NCBI RefSeq assembly: GCF_003149085.1
Contig: NZ_QGDT01000001.1
Coordinates: 310,001 to 374,000, forward strand
Origin: Dyadobacter jejuensis
GTDB lineage: Bacteria; Bacteroidota; Bacteroidia; Cytophagales; Spirosomataceae
DNA: 64,000 bases
Direction: 5' to 3'
The notes below the pieces were generated by a model. That model had not been told where the DNA came from. It searched no databases and was given only the letters and a program-made list of their open reading frames with translations. The position numbers and the translations under genes were made by a program. Shown piece after piece: positions 18,052-26,916 of the stretch (position 1 is the stretch's first letter; each line of letters starts with the position of its first letter).

Positions 18052-20231
18052 TGAGTCGACCCACTACTGAATCCACCTGGCCATTCGATCTGAAGGCTAT
18101 CGTGTATAATATGGCCTTTTTTCTGAACGGCCTGCTGCTATTTTTATTAGTTTTTGAAGAGCAATTTACCGTTCCAGGATGGCTGCAGCCACTAGGGCGT
18201 CTACATCCTCTGGTATTACACTTTCCTTTGGTGGTGTTGCTGCTGTATGCCTTTTGGGTATTGCTGGTCGAAAAGCCCGATTCGGTACGCTGGCATCAGC
18301 AGCTTTCCGAAATGCTCCTGTTACTTGGCGTATTTACGGCGGTTATTGCAGCTTTTTCGGGGTTTATTCTCTCCCATGAAGCCGGGTACGAGGGTGAAAC
18401 CTTGTTTTGGCACAAATGGTTGGGTATCTGGATATCTGTAGGAAGTGCGGCGTGGTTTGGGTTAATACGCTACCTTCCTCCATGGAAGTTGTATGCCAAG
18501 CTAGTGGCGGGCAGCATGGTAGTGGCTCTGCTCATAGGGGGGCACTTGGGTGGGAACCTCACCCATGGGGAAGATTTTTTGACGGGGGCATTTTTGCCTA
18601 GTAAGGAGGATACACCCCGCGTTGCCATGGAGCAAGCCTTCGTATATGAGCATCTGGTACAGCCGGTTTTAGAACAAAAATGTTATAGCTGCCATAACGA
18701 CCAAAAGGCCAAGGGAGAACTGCGTATGCAGACCCAAGACTTGCTACTCAAAGGGGGTAAAAATGGGATACTATGGGATACTACCCAAGCGAACCTAGGA
18801 CTGCTGATTAGCCGACTGCACCTTCCTATCGACGATAAAAAGCATATGCCCCCAAGGGGTAAGCCCCAACTTACCGACGAGGAGGTGGTTCTGTTGGCAG
18901 CCTGGGTGAAGGGCGGTTCGAGGTTCGACCAGAAAGTCGCCGAGTTGGAAGCGACGGATCCGGTGTATGCCTATGCCCAAAAAGTGATAGGTGGCGATCG
19001 CCAGCAAGACCATTACGATTTTGAAGCGGCCAGTGCCGACCAGATAGCGAAGCTAAATACGAGCTATCGCCTCATAGCGCCATTGGCTACGGGATCGCCG
19101 GCATTAGCTGTTAATTTTTATAATCGAGCTCAGTTCAAGGCTTCTGATATTCAGGATATACTCCCGCTAAAGGAACAAGTAGTGTCGATGGACCTGAGCA
19201 AGATGCCTATAAAAGATGAAGATCTTAAACTGGTAGGCCAGTTTACGCAGTTAAGAACGTTGATCTTAAATTTTACCGACTTACAAGGTACATCCCTCGG
19301 CGAGCTAAGTGGCTTGGCGCATATGAAGCTGTTATCTTTGAGTGGAACCGCCGTAAAATCGCAGCATTTAGAGCCTTTGAAACGACTTCCAGCTCTTCAG
19401 AAGGTGTTTGTATGGAGTACGGGGATAAGCCCGCAAGAGTTGGCTCAATTGAAATGGCCGAATGGTCCCGAGTTCCAATCGGGATTCGACGGGGATACGG
19501 TGGTCATAGCCCTTACTCCCCCGGTCATAGAAAACGAAAAGACATTTCTGAAGCGGGGCACGCAGGTGAGTCTACGGCATCAGATTCCCGGGGTGTCGAT
19601 GCGCTATACCCTCGATGGGTCGGAGCCCGACAGCCTATTGGCCAATTTGTATAAGGGGCCAATCACAATCGATAAAAATACGAACTTAAAGGTGAAGGCC
19701 TTTAAGCCTGGCTGGTTGGGGAGCGCCAAGCGTGACAAGCTATTTCTGATTGCCGGCCAGCCCATAGATAGCGTGAGGCTCCTGTACGAGCCTGAGAAAA
19801 AGTATAGTGCCCTAGGTGCCGCTGCCTTAAACGATGGCATCAAGAGTGATGCGGCTATGGGGTCTGGTAAATGGTTGGGGTATAGGAATACCGATTTTGG
19901 GGCTATGCTGCATTTCGATAAACCGGTTACCCTGTCGAGTGTTACCCTGAGTATGTTCCGTAAGCTAGATTCTTATATATTTCCTCCCGTAAAAATTGAA
20001 GTATGGGGAGGGCCAGATGAGGAACATTTAAAACGATTGAAGGTCATACAAGTGGATGTTCCCAAAGAAAAATCATTGAATATGTCCAATATATCTTATA
20101 CCACCGACTTCCCAAGCCAGGATCTTTCCTGTATCAAGGTGATGGCCTATCCGTTGAGCAAGTTGCCGGTATGGCATCCAGGAAAGGGCGAAAAGGCATG
20201 GATATTTATCGATGAGCTTTTGGTAAACTAA
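18051..20231 (+). CDS. Multidomain membrane c-type cytochrome (membrane domain, PSCyt1 haem, LRR, chitobiase-like beta domain)
   Basis: The 726-residue protein begins with about five membrane helices (residues 18-170; HPLVLHFPLVVLLLYAFWVLL resembles the DUF2231 type, of which LHPLVLHFPLVV is the core). A PSCyt1-type haem domain follows, CYSCH at 211-215 and HMPPRGKPQLTDEE near 265. Next come short leucine-rich repeats (about 365-450), a chitobiase/hexosaminidase C-terminal-like segment (about 475-555, MRYTLDGSEPDS), and a C-terminal beta-domain (about 565-726, WLGYRNTDFGAMLHFDKPV) resembling discoidin-type binding modules. It is translationally coupled to DUF1501 and probably anchors the complex and passes electrons. 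Domain borders are estimated by eye. Confidence 0.78.
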   Translation: MSRPTTESTWPFDLKAIVYNMAFFLNGLLLFLLVFEEQFTVPGWLQPLGRLHPLVLHFPLVVLLLYAFWVLLVEKPDSVRWHQQLSEMLLLLGVFTAVIAAFSGFILSHEAGYEGETLFWHKWLGIWISVGSAAWFGLIRYLPPWKLYAKLVAGSMVVALLIGGHLGGNLTHGEDFLTGAFLPSKEDTPRVAMEQAFVYEHLVQPVLEQKCYSCHNDQKAKGELRMQTQDLLLKGGKNGILWDTTQANLGLLISRLHLPIDDKKHMPPRGKPQLTDEEVVLLAAWVKGGSRFDQKVAELEATDPVYAYAQKVIGGDRQQDHYDFEAASADQIAKLNTSYRLIAPLATGSPALAVNFYNRAQFKASDIQDILPLKEQVVSMDLSKMPIKDEDLKLVGQFTQLRTLILNFTDLQGTSLGELSGLAHMKLLSLSGTAVKSQHLEPLKRLPALQKVFVWSTGISPQELAQLKWPNGPEFQSGFDGDTVVIALTPPVIENEKTFLKRGTQVSLRHQIPGVSMRYTLDGSEPDSLLANLYKGPITIDKNTNLKVKAFKPGWLGSAKRDKLFLIAGQPIDSVRLLYEPEKKYSALGAAALNDGIKSDAAMGSGKWLGYRNTDFGAMLHFDKPVTLSSVTLSMFRKLDSYIFPPVKIEVWGGPDEEHLKRLKVIQVDVPKEKSLNMSNISYTTDFPSQDLSCIKVMAYPLSKLPVWHPGKGEKAWIFIDELLVN

Positions 20232-20244
20232 AGGCCTACTTCAT

Positions 20245-20300
20245 AGAAAATGCCTGGCATCAAGCGTTCCATAGGGACTTCTTAATGCCAGGCATTTTCT
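20245..20300. terminator. Strong terminator after the cytochrome module
   Basis: AGAAAATGCCTGGCAT (20245-20260) is perfectly complementary to ATGCCAGGCATTTTCT (20285-20300). It lies between two convergent genes and can act for both. Confidence 0.85.
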
Positions 20301-20354
20301 TTGGTTCTAGGCGTTTTGAAGCGGCTAATGGTCCGTTAGTTACGCATATTTTCC

Positions 20355-20834
20355 CTACTTTTTTACGAATGCCTCGGGGTGGGTCGTTTGTATTTTGTCG
20401 CGTACGGCGCTAGCCCAGTCAATAAGTGCTTGAGATTCCGCTTCGGTAAGGCGGGCATCGGCATGTAGCTTTTGGTACGATTCCAAAGGCATCCAATGGT
20501 CGGTTTGGGACTCTATGAGTTCTTCAAGTTTATGATCGGCCTTTTTGGGAGGATAGGCTGCGAATTCTGATAAATTAAAGTGTTTTTTCCCTTCTACGAT
20601 ATGATCATTGAGCCACCAGGCTACGGGTTGGATATTATAATACCATGGGTAACGGGTATTATTAGAATGGCAGTCTCGGCAGGCTTTCTCTAAGGTAAGC
20701 CTTACATCGGTGGGCACTTGGTAATGTCTTTCGATGTCGTTAGGGCTTTGTTCGGCCGAAATATTGTGTGTAGGACGAATGAATTGGCCTAAAATGAAAA
20801 GTACTAAGAGGACGGTAAGGATGTTCTTCATCAT
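20355..20834 (-). CDS. Exported haem-binding domain protein
   Basis: This 159-residue protein has a signal anchor (residues 4-19, ILTVLLVLFILGQFIR) and one c-type haem motif, CRDCH at residues 52-56, followed by SNNTRYPWYYNIQPVAWWL. That pattern is the small Haem_bd family of Bacteroidota, in which a tryptophan- and tyrosine-rich segment follows the haem. HWMPLESYQKLH near residue 115 supplies a likely methionine or histidine second ligand. It is probably a periplasmic electron carrier; its position beside the PSD1 cytochrome module suggests but does not prove that they share electrons. Confidence 0.85.
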   Translation of the reverse strand: MMKNILTVLLVLFILGQFIRPTHNISAEQSPNDIERHYQVPTDVRLTLEKACRDCHSNNTRYPWYYNIQPVAWWLNDHIVEGKKHFNLSEFAAYPPKKADHKLEELIESQTDHWMPLESYQKLHADARLTEAESQALIDWASAVRDKIQTTHPEAFVKK

Positions 20835-20870
20835 TTGAGAGAATCATTAGGGTTGAAAACTAAGGTGAAT

Positions 20871-21614
20871 TTAAAAAGAAAATAGCCGTAGAATGAAACC
20901 AAATATCGCCGCCCCCAGCAGAGGTGCTAGCACAGGTACCCAAGCATAGGCCCAGTCGGAGGATCCTTTTTTGGCAATGGGCAGTAGGGCGTGGGCGATT
21001 CTTGGGCCCAAATCTCGCGCTGGATTGATGGCATAGCCCGTGGTGCCTCCCAAAGAGAGTCCGATACTCCATACCAGCATACCCACAATATAAGGCCCTA
21101 TGGCTGGAGGAATCCCACCCTGGTCGGCACTGGTAATATTGGTGTTCCCGATGGCTACTATTCCTAAAATTAACACCCCAGTCGCAATGAATTCGCTCAG
21201 GAAATTAGGAATGGCCGAGCGTATGGCGGGGCCCGTGGCAAAGCATGCAAGCTTAGCACCTGGGTCGTCGGTGGCTTCCCAATGCGAATAATATTGGATC
21301 CAAACGAGGGTGGCTCCAATCATGGCCCCTAATATTTGAGCAGGAATGAAGGTGGCTAGTAGGCTATAGTCGCCCTGCAGCACGGCAAAAGCCAGTGTGA
21401 CGGCGGGGTTGATATGGGCGCCAGGACTGCCTAAAGCCGTAGCGGTAAACACCGCCGCCATAACGGCCAACCCCCAGCCAGCAGTGATCACGATCCATCC
21501 GCCATTATTGCCTTTAGTTTTGTTGAGCACTACATTGGCCACCACGCCATTGCCTAGTAAGATTAGGACCATAGTTCCTATAAGTTCGCCTAAAAAGGGA
21601 GTGGTTTGTATCAT
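20871..21614 (-). CDS. glpF: MIP-family channel, aquaglyceroporin
   Basis: A 247-residue inner-membrane protein with six helices and two NPA half-helices: HINPAVT at 69-71 and AINPARD at 197-199. The aspartate right after the second NPAR (D201) is the usual mark of glycerol-conducting members rather than strict water channels. Length, the TFIPAQILGAMIGA segment and the extended loop between helices fit GlpF. No glycerol kinase or glycerol-3-phosphate dehydrogenase gene is adjacent, so it lies outside a glp operon. The haem-binding gene downstream is separated by only 36 bases and may be co-transcribed. Confidence 0.9.
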   Translation of the reverse strand: MIQTTPFLGELIGTMVLILLGNGVVANVVLNKTKGNNGGWIVITAGWGLAVMAAVFTATALGSPGAHINPAVTLAFAVLQGDYSLLATFIPAQILGAMIGATLVWIQYYSHWEATDDPGAKLACFATGPAIRSAIPNFLSEFIATGVLILGIVAIGNTNITSADQGGIPPAIGPYIVGMLVWSIGLSLGGTTGYAINPARDLGPRIAHALLPIAKKGSSDWAYAWVPVLAPLLGAAIFGFILRLFSF

Positions 21615-21730
21615 TTGTAAGTTAAAGTTTAGTCAGATTGCGAATATGCGAATTGTTTTAATTTTTCTTGCACAATTAATAGAAAGAATAATTCATCACG
21701 TCTTTACCAACTTAGGACCATGAAATCTGC

Positions 21731-21738
21731 TAACTTTG
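21731..21738 (+). promoter_or_regulatory. Bacteroidota -7 promoter element before purB
   Basis: TAACTTTG fits TAnnTTTG, 31 bases before the purB ATG. No clear TTTG -33 element at the expected spacing. Confidence 0.45.
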
Positions 21739-21769
21739 CTGAATAATCTATTATTTAGGACTGACTATC

Positions 21770-23125
21770 ATGTTATTGAACCAACTTACGGCTATTTCTC
21801 CAGTAGATGGCCGCTATTACAAGCAAGTATCGGAACTCTCCAATTATTTTTCGGAATATGCGCTTATTTACTATCGGGTGTATGTAGAGGTGGAGTATTT
21901 TATTGCCCTTTGCGAAATTCCTTTACCGCAGTTGGAGGCCATCGACAAAACCTTATATCCGTCGTTGAGGAATATATATGAGAATTTTGGTGAGGCGGAT
22001 GCCTTACAAATTAAGGAGATCGAGAAGGAAACCAACCATGACGTTAAGGCGGTAGAGTATTTCATTAAGCTTCAGTTTGAGAAACTGGGTATTGAGGCCT
22101 ATTCAGAGTTTATTCATTTTGGTCTTACTTCCCAGGATATCAACAACACTGCCGTTCCTCTGTCTTTGAAAGACGCCATGGAACGCCAGATCAAGCCGCT
22201 TTTCCGTCAGGTGCTTTTCGTACTTAAGCGGATGTCTATAGAATGGAAAAATGTACCGATGTTGGCCTTTACCCATGGCCAGCCCGCTTCCCCCACCAGG
22301 GTGGGTAAGGAGTTCTTGGTGTATGTAGAACGATTGGAAAGGCAATTTGAAATGCTCGATCGGATTCCGCATACGGCAAAATTCGGTGGGGCAACCGGGA
22401 ATTTTAACGCCCATCATGTAGCCTATCCTAAGCAGGATTGGATGAGCTTTGGCCATCGCTTTGTAGAAGGCCTGGGTTTGGTACGCAGTAAGCATACCAC
22501 TCAAATCGAGCATTACGACAATCTGGCGGCGTTATTCGATAACCTGAAGCGGATCAATACCATCTTGATAGACTGCAACAGAGATATGTGGACTTATATA
22601 TCGATGGGGTATTTCAAACAGAAAATTAAGGCCGGTGAGGTAGGTTCTTCCGCTATGCCGCATAAGGTGAATCCGATCGATTTCGAGAACTCTGAAGGGA
22701 ATCTTGGTATCGCTACGGCTCTTTTTGAGCATTTTGCTGGCAAGTTACCAATATCTCGCTTGCAACGCGACCTTACCGACTCTACCGTGCTGAGGAATAT
22801 CGGTGTACCTATTTGCCATATGAGCATCGCTTTGAATTCGCTGATCAAAGGTTTAGGTAAAGTGGAGCTTAATGCCGATAGATTGAAAGCCGAATTGGAC
22901 GATAATTGGGCGGTAGTATCGGAGGCTATTCAGACCATCTTGCGTAGAGAAGGGTATCCAAAACCCTATGAAGCGCTTAAGGCCTTGACCCGTACCAATG
23001 AGAAAATTAATGAAGAAGCCATTTCAAGGTTTGTAGAAACCCTCGATGTTTCTGAAGAGATACGTGAAGAACTACGTCAAATCACCCCTTTCAACTATTT
23101 AGGGATCGTCGAGGAGGCGCATTGA
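21770..23125 (+). CDS. purB: Adenylosuccinate lyase
   Basis: PurB catalyses two steps of purine synthesis: fumarate release from SAICAR and from adenylosuccinate. The 451-residue protein starts MLLNQLTAISPVDGRYYKQV, has the KEIEKETNHDVKAVEYFI and FTHGQPASPT motifs with catalytic histidines, and the superfamily signature SSAMPHKVNPIDFENSEGN at residues 293 onward. The form is the E. coli-like long type common in Bacteroidota. It is monocistronic, with its own promoter element and a strong terminator. Confidence 0.96.
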   Translation: MLLNQLTAISPVDGRYYKQVSELSNYFSEYALIYYRVYVEVEYFIALCEIPLPQLEAIDKTLYPSLRNIYENFGEADALQIKEIEKETNHDVKAVEYFIKLQFEKLGIEAYSEFIHFGLTSQDINNTAVPLSLKDAMERQIKPLFRQVLFVLKRMSIEWKNVPMLAFTHGQPASPTRVGKEFLVYVERLERQFEMLDRIPHTAKFGGATGNFNAHHVAYPKQDWMSFGHRFVEGLGLVRSKHTTQIEHYDNLAALFDNLKRINTILIDCNRDMWTYISMGYFKQKIKAGEVGSSAMPHKVNPIDFENSEGNLGIATALFEHFAGKLPISRLQRDLTDSTVLRNIGVPICHMSIALNSLIKGLGKVELNADRLKAELDDNWAVVSEAIQTILRREGYPKPYEALKALTRTNEKINEEAISRFVETLDVSEEIREELRQITPFNYLGIVEEAH

Positions 23126-23156
23126 GTGCCTACTCCAGGTAGTTTTTAAAACAATA

Positions 23157-23208
23157 AAAAGAAAGGCCTTCCATTACGCAGTCGTATTGGAAGGCCTTTC
23201 TTTTTTTA
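23157..23208. terminator. Bidirectional terminator between purB and nrdJ
   Basis: AAAGAAAGGCCTTCCA pairs with TTGGAAGGCCTTTCTTT across a 13-base loop, with A-run before and T-run after; it overlaps the last codon of the convergent nrdJ gene by a few bases. Confidence 0.9.
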
Positions 23209-25752
23209 GCCACATTTCGAAGAACCGCAGTCCTTACAGGTGAGGCAACCCTCTTGATACATCAGATTGGTGGATTGGCAGTTCTGGCATTTTTGTTTGC
23301 TTACCTCCGTTCCGTCCGGAACATAGCGTTTTAATGCTCGGGCTACTCCGTTTTTCCAAGTGTTAATGGATTCGGTATCGAGCTGTAAACTGCTGATCAG
23401 GTCTACGATTTTTTCGATAGGCATGCCATGTCTCAAGGTGCTTGAGATGAGCTTGGCATAGTTCCAGTACTCGGGGTTAAACTTATGCGACAGTCCTTCG
23501 ATAGTCGTTTTGTAGCCTCGGGTGTTGGTATACTGGAAGTCGTAACGAGAGCTGCCATCGGCCTCGCGGTTTTTGATGATCACCCCTTCGTTTACCCAGC
23601 GAGGGATGAGGATACCGTCTTCATCGTCGGCAAATCCGGTGAATATCTCATAGGGTTGGTCGTCGATAAGACCTATAAAGGCGATCCATTTATCCTTTTT
23701 ATTCTGGAACCGAACTACATCGGCGTGCAAAGTCTGGGGACGGGTGGTAGGGAAGGGGGTAACAATTTTGGCTTCCGGAGTTTCTTTTTTCTCCGAATTG
23801 GATATGAGCACCCCGGAGCGTGAGCCGTCGCGGTAAACGGTAACCCCTTTACATCCCGACTTCCAAGCCTCCATATAACATTCTCCTACGATGTCTTCGG
23901 TTACGTCCTGAGGCATGTTGATGGTTACACTAATGGAGTGGTCGACCCATTGTTGAATAGCCCCTTGCATTTTTACTTTTTTGAGGTAGTCTACGTCATT
24001 AGAAGTGGCCTTATAATAGGGCGACTGACGAACGAGCTCTTCCAGCTCCTTTTCGGAGTAATTGATAGCGGTATCGTGGCCGTTTATGACCATCCATTCT
24101 TTAAAACGATGGTGGAACACCACGTATTCTTCCCAGGAGTCGCCTACTTCGTCTACGAAGTCGACCCGGCTATCCTTGTCGCTTGGGTTGACTTTCCTAC
24201 GGCGCTTGTATACGGGCAGGAAAACCGGTTCTATTCCCGAGGTCGTCTGCGACATAAGGCTGGTGGTACCGGTGGGGGCAATGGTCAATAGGGCAATATT
24301 CCTGCGGCCATACTCCAACATTTCGTAGTATAGCTGGCCGTCGGCCTCTTTGAGTCTTTGAATAAAGGGGTTGTTTTGCTCTCTTTCTGCATCGAAGATG
24401 GCAAAGGCTCCTCGCTCTTTGGCGGTGTGAACCGATCCTCGATAGGCTTCTAAGGCTACCGTTTTATGAATCTCTACGGAGAAGGCCGTTCCTTCATCGC
24501 TTCCGTAACGAAGGCCCAATGCGGCAAGCATGTCGCCCTCAGCGGTAATGCCAATACCGGTACGGCGACCTTCCTTCGCTTTCTTACGAATGTTGAGCCA
24601 TAGATTTTTTTCGATTCTTTTTACTTCTTCTTCTTCAGGGTCTTCATCTATTTTCTGTAGGATGCCGTCGATTTTCTCCAACTCCAAGTCGATGATGTCG
24701 TCCATGATGCGCTGAGCAGCGGCAATATGTTTCTTAAACAGATCGAAGTTGAAGCTTGCCTCGGCCGTAAAGGGCTGCTTCACATAGGAGAACAGGTTGA
24801 TGGCTAATAGTCGGCAGGAGTCGTAAGGGCATAATGGGATTTCGCCGCATGGATTGGTCGATACGGTTTTGTAGCCCAGGTCGGCATAGCAGTCGGGTAC
24901 CGATTCGCGGATAATGGTATCCCAGAATAGTATACCGGGCTCTGCCGATTTCCATGCGTTGTGGATTATTTTTTTCCAAAGTACATTGGCCTCTATGTCT
25001 TTTTGGTACAAGGGGTTGTCGCCAAATATGGGGTACTGCTGGGTGTACTGAGCCCCACGCTCAACGGCCCGCATAAAATCGTCGTCTATGCGTACCGACA
25101 CATTGGCGCCGGTTACCTTGCCTTGCTCCATTTTGGCATCGATAAATTGCTCAGAGTCGGGGTGTTTGATCGCTACGGAGAGCATCAAGGCACCACGACG
25201 CCCATCCTGAGCCACCTCTCTGGTGGAGTTGGAATAGCGCTCCATAAAGGGAACGATACCGGTAGAGGTAAGGGCCGAGTTTTTTACTGGCGATCCCTTA
25301 GGACGAATATGAGAGAGGTCATGACCTACCCCACCTCGTCTTTTCATCAATTGTACCTGCTCCTGGTCTACCTTCATAATGCCCCCGTAGGAGTCCGACG
25401 ACCCGTCGTTGCCGATCACGAAGCAGTTGGACAAGGAGGCGATCTGATAGGGGTTGCCTATGCCCGTCATAGGGCTTCCTTGGGGAATGATATATTTGAA
25501 ATCCCTGATTAGGTCGAAAATCTCGTTTTCGGAAAGTGGGTTGGGGTACCGCTCTTCGATACGGGCGATCTCCCCGGCGATTCGCCGGTGCATGTCGTCG
25601 GGTGTCAGCTCATACAGCTGGCCGAAGGAGTCCTTGAGGGCATACTTATTTACCCAGACCCGAGCCGCTAGATCGTCGCCTTTAAAGTATTGAAAGGAAG
25701 CCTGATAGGCCTCTTCAGTCGTGTAAGTTTTAATTGGTTGTGCTATTTCCAT
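23206..25752 (-). CDS. nrdJ: Adenosylcobalamin-dependent (class II) ribonucleoside-diphosphate reductase
   Basis: This 848-residue enzyme makes deoxyribonucleotides using a B12-derived radical and works with or without oxygen. Active-site residues are visible: C110 in SLSNCFVIG (reductant cysteine), C302 and E304 in NPCGEIPLC (thiyl radical cysteine and glutamate), and the IAPTGTTSLMSQTTSGIEPVF loop region near residue 505. The C-terminus carries a zinc-ribbon, CQNCQSTNLMYQEG and CLTCKDCGSSKCG, which contains the shuttle cysteines. The start is ATG 25752; an upstream in-frame TTG at 25797 adds residues with no family match. No cobalamin riboswitch was recognised upstream, only the repeats described separately. 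Confidence 0.95.
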   Translation of the reverse strand: MEIAQPIKTYTTEEAYQASFQYFKGDDLAARVWVNKYALKDSFGQLYELTPDDMHRRIAGEIARIEERYPNPLSENEIFDLIRDFKYIIPQGSPMTGIGNPYQIASLSNCFVIGNDGSSDSYGGIMKVDQEQVQLMKRRGGVGHDLSHIRPKGSPVKNSALTSTGIVPFMERYSNSTREVAQDGRRGALMLSVAIKHPDSEQFIDAKMEQGKVTGANVSVRIDDDFMRAVERGAQYTQQYPIFGDNPLYQKDIEANVLWKKIIHNAWKSAEPGILFWDTIIRESVPDCYADLGYKTVSTNPCGEIPLCPYDSCRLLAINLFSYVKQPFTAEASFNFDLFKKHIAAAQRIMDDIIDLELEKIDGILQKIDEDPEEEEVKRIEKNLWLNIRKKAKEGRRTGIGITAEGDMLAALGLRYGSDEGTAFSVEIHKTVALEAYRGSVHTAKERGAFAIFDAEREQNNPFIQRLKEADGQLYYEMLEYGRRNIALLTIAPTGTTSLMSQTTSGIEPVFLPVYKRRRKVNPSDKDSRVDFVDEVGDSWEEYVVFHHRFKEWMVINGHDTAINYSEKELEELVRQSPYYKATSNDVDYLKKVKMQGAIQQWVDHSISVTINMPQDVTEDIVGECYMEAWKSGCKGVTVYRDGSRSGVLISNSEKKETPEAKIVTPFPTTRPQTLHADVVRFQNKKDKWIAFIGLIDDQPYEIFTGFADDEDGILIPRWVNEGVIIKNREADGSSRYDFQYTNTRGYKTTIEGLSHKFNPEYWNYAKLISSTLRHGMPIEKIVDLISSLQLDTESINTWKNGVARALKRYVPDGTEVSKQKCQNCQSTNLMYQEGCLTCKDCGSSKCG

Positions 25753-25806
25753 GACTATTTCAGGGGTGTGTTTGCGTGAGTTTGAAGTAGAACGCAAATT
25801 TAATTA

Positions 25807-25914
25807 ATATTCATTTATTGATGGTCTTGTTTCTTAAAAGTTATCAAAATAAATATTTCAATAACCTGTAAATGAATATGTTAGTCATGTTATATTGTTG
25901 AAAAGTTATCAAAA
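25807..25914. repeat. Paired 14-bp direct repeats and an inverted repeat upstream of nrdJ
   Basis: AAAAGTTATCAAAA occurs exactly at 25836-25849 and again at 25901-25914, 65 bases apart. ATATTCATTTA (25807-25817) and TAAATGAATAT (25869-25879) form an inverted repeat that brackets the first copy. The block lies 55-162 bases upstream of the nrdJ ATG and could hold operator sites; this role is an inference. Confidence 0.6.
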
Positions 25915-26043
25915 AATGTTTACGTATATCCGTTGATCATAAGTATTTTTACGCTAAAACCCCAAGGGTTTTTACTTATATAAGGACAAAAATTATTAGG
26001 AGGGGAGTAGAGACTCGAAAGCGAGGTTCGAATAAAATGGAAG

Positions 26044-26096
26044 GCCGAAGCCTAGGTACTTAGTGCAAAGTACTATAGGAATTCCTAAGCTTCGGC
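26044..26096 (-). terminator. Nested hairpin just beyond the proC stop
   Basis: GCCGAAGC (26044-26051) pairs with GCTTCGGC (26089-26096), and an inner stem GTACTT (26056-26061) pairs with AAGTAC (26068-26073). It starts 17 bases after proC ends. It lacks a clear T-run on the minus strand, so it may be a transcript-end structure or processing site rather than a standard terminator. Confidence 0.45.
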
Positions 26097-26112
26097 ATAG
26101 GGGGGACTGCGG

Positions 26113-26916
26113 TTATCCCTTAGATAATTCTATGGATCTTTTTTGGGCAGTGGCGATGCCATTTTTTAAGGTATCGGCAAGGCCTCCCTTTTCAAACTGT
26201 TGTAGAGCCGCTTCGGTGGTGCCTCCTTTAGAAGTAACCGCCTTGATGAGGTCATCTAGGCTTCTGTCGGCGGTTTGGATGAGGTGGTAAGAGCCTAGCA
26301 TGGTTTGTTTGACGAGTAAGGAGGCTACAGACTCCTCGAAGCCCATGTCTTTACCGGCCTCAATCATCGCTTTCACCATATAAAAGAAATACGCAGGCCC
26401 GCTCCCGCTAAGGGCTGTAACGGCATTGAGCTGGTCTTCGTCTTCTAAGAAAACGGATCGGCCGGTGGCGTTAATAAGGTTCTCTATTTTGTGCATATGT
26501 TTGCTGTCGACCTCCTCTGAGGCCGCGTAGGCGGTTATTCCCATTCCGAGCATGGCGGGGGTGTTGGGCATAGCACGTATTACTTGCTTATGGGCTAGTC
26601 CTTCTTGGATACTTTGGATGGTAATGCCTGCCATAATGGATAGGACGATCTGCTGGGGTTGCATCACCGGCTTGAGTGCCTGGGCAACCGAGTGGAAATC
26701 CTGTGGCTTCACCGACAGGATGATAAGATCGTATTCGGCTATTTGTTGGCCGACGGTACCAGTAATGACTCCGGGTTGAAAACTAGCTAGTTTTTCTAGT
26801 CTATCTTCTCCCTTTTCAACCAACAAAAAATCTTCTTTCTTTACGAGATCAAATTTCAAAAATGCTTTGGCGAAAGCCATCCCCATGTTACCACAGCCTA
26901 TGATTGCTATTTTCAT
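26113..26916 (-). CDS. proC: Pyrroline-5-carboxylate reductase
   Basis: ProC reduces pyrroline-5-carboxylate to proline with NAD(P)H, the last step of proline synthesis. The 267-residue protein has an N-terminal Rossmann motif IIGCGNMGMAFAKAF (residues 4-18), the ILSVKPQDF segment, MPNTPAMLGMGIT, the ALSGSGPAYFFYMVKAMIEAG dimer helix, and the family signature AVTSKGGTTEAALQ near residue 230. Length and order match the standard enzyme. It is transcribed leftwards as a single gene, upstream of nrdJ but separated by 360 bases. Confidence 0.95.
   Translation of the reverse strand: MKIAIIGCGNMGMAFAKAFLKFDLVKKEDFLLVEKGEDRLEKLASFQPGVITGTVGQQIAEYDLIILSVKPQDFHSVAQALKPVMQPQQIVLSIMAGITIQSIQEGLAHKQVIRAMPNTPAMLGMGITAYAASEEVDSKHMHKIENLINATGRSVFLEDEDQLNAVTALSGSGPAYFFYMVKAMIEAGKDMGFEESVASLLVKQTMLGSYHLIQTADRSLDDLIKAVTSKGGTTEAALQQFEKGGLADTLKNGIATAQKRSIELSKG

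Larger units (their letters stand above)
25753..26112. other. 360-bp spacer between proC and nrdJ
   Basis: AT-rich. It holds the direct repeats (25836, 25901), a small hairpin AAAACCC-CAA-GGGTTTT (25956-25972), and a larger nested hairpin near the proC stop (26044-26096). No coding sequence was seen. Confidence 0.6.

Noticed and set aside
26016..26040. A tRNA T-loop-like string (GAGGTTCGAAT)
   Set aside because: The flanks do not pair into a T stem and no acceptor or anticodon arm is found.
25753..26112. Cobalamin riboswitch before the B12-dependent reductase
   Set aside because: No B12-box-like sequence or the expected multi-stem structure was found by eye.
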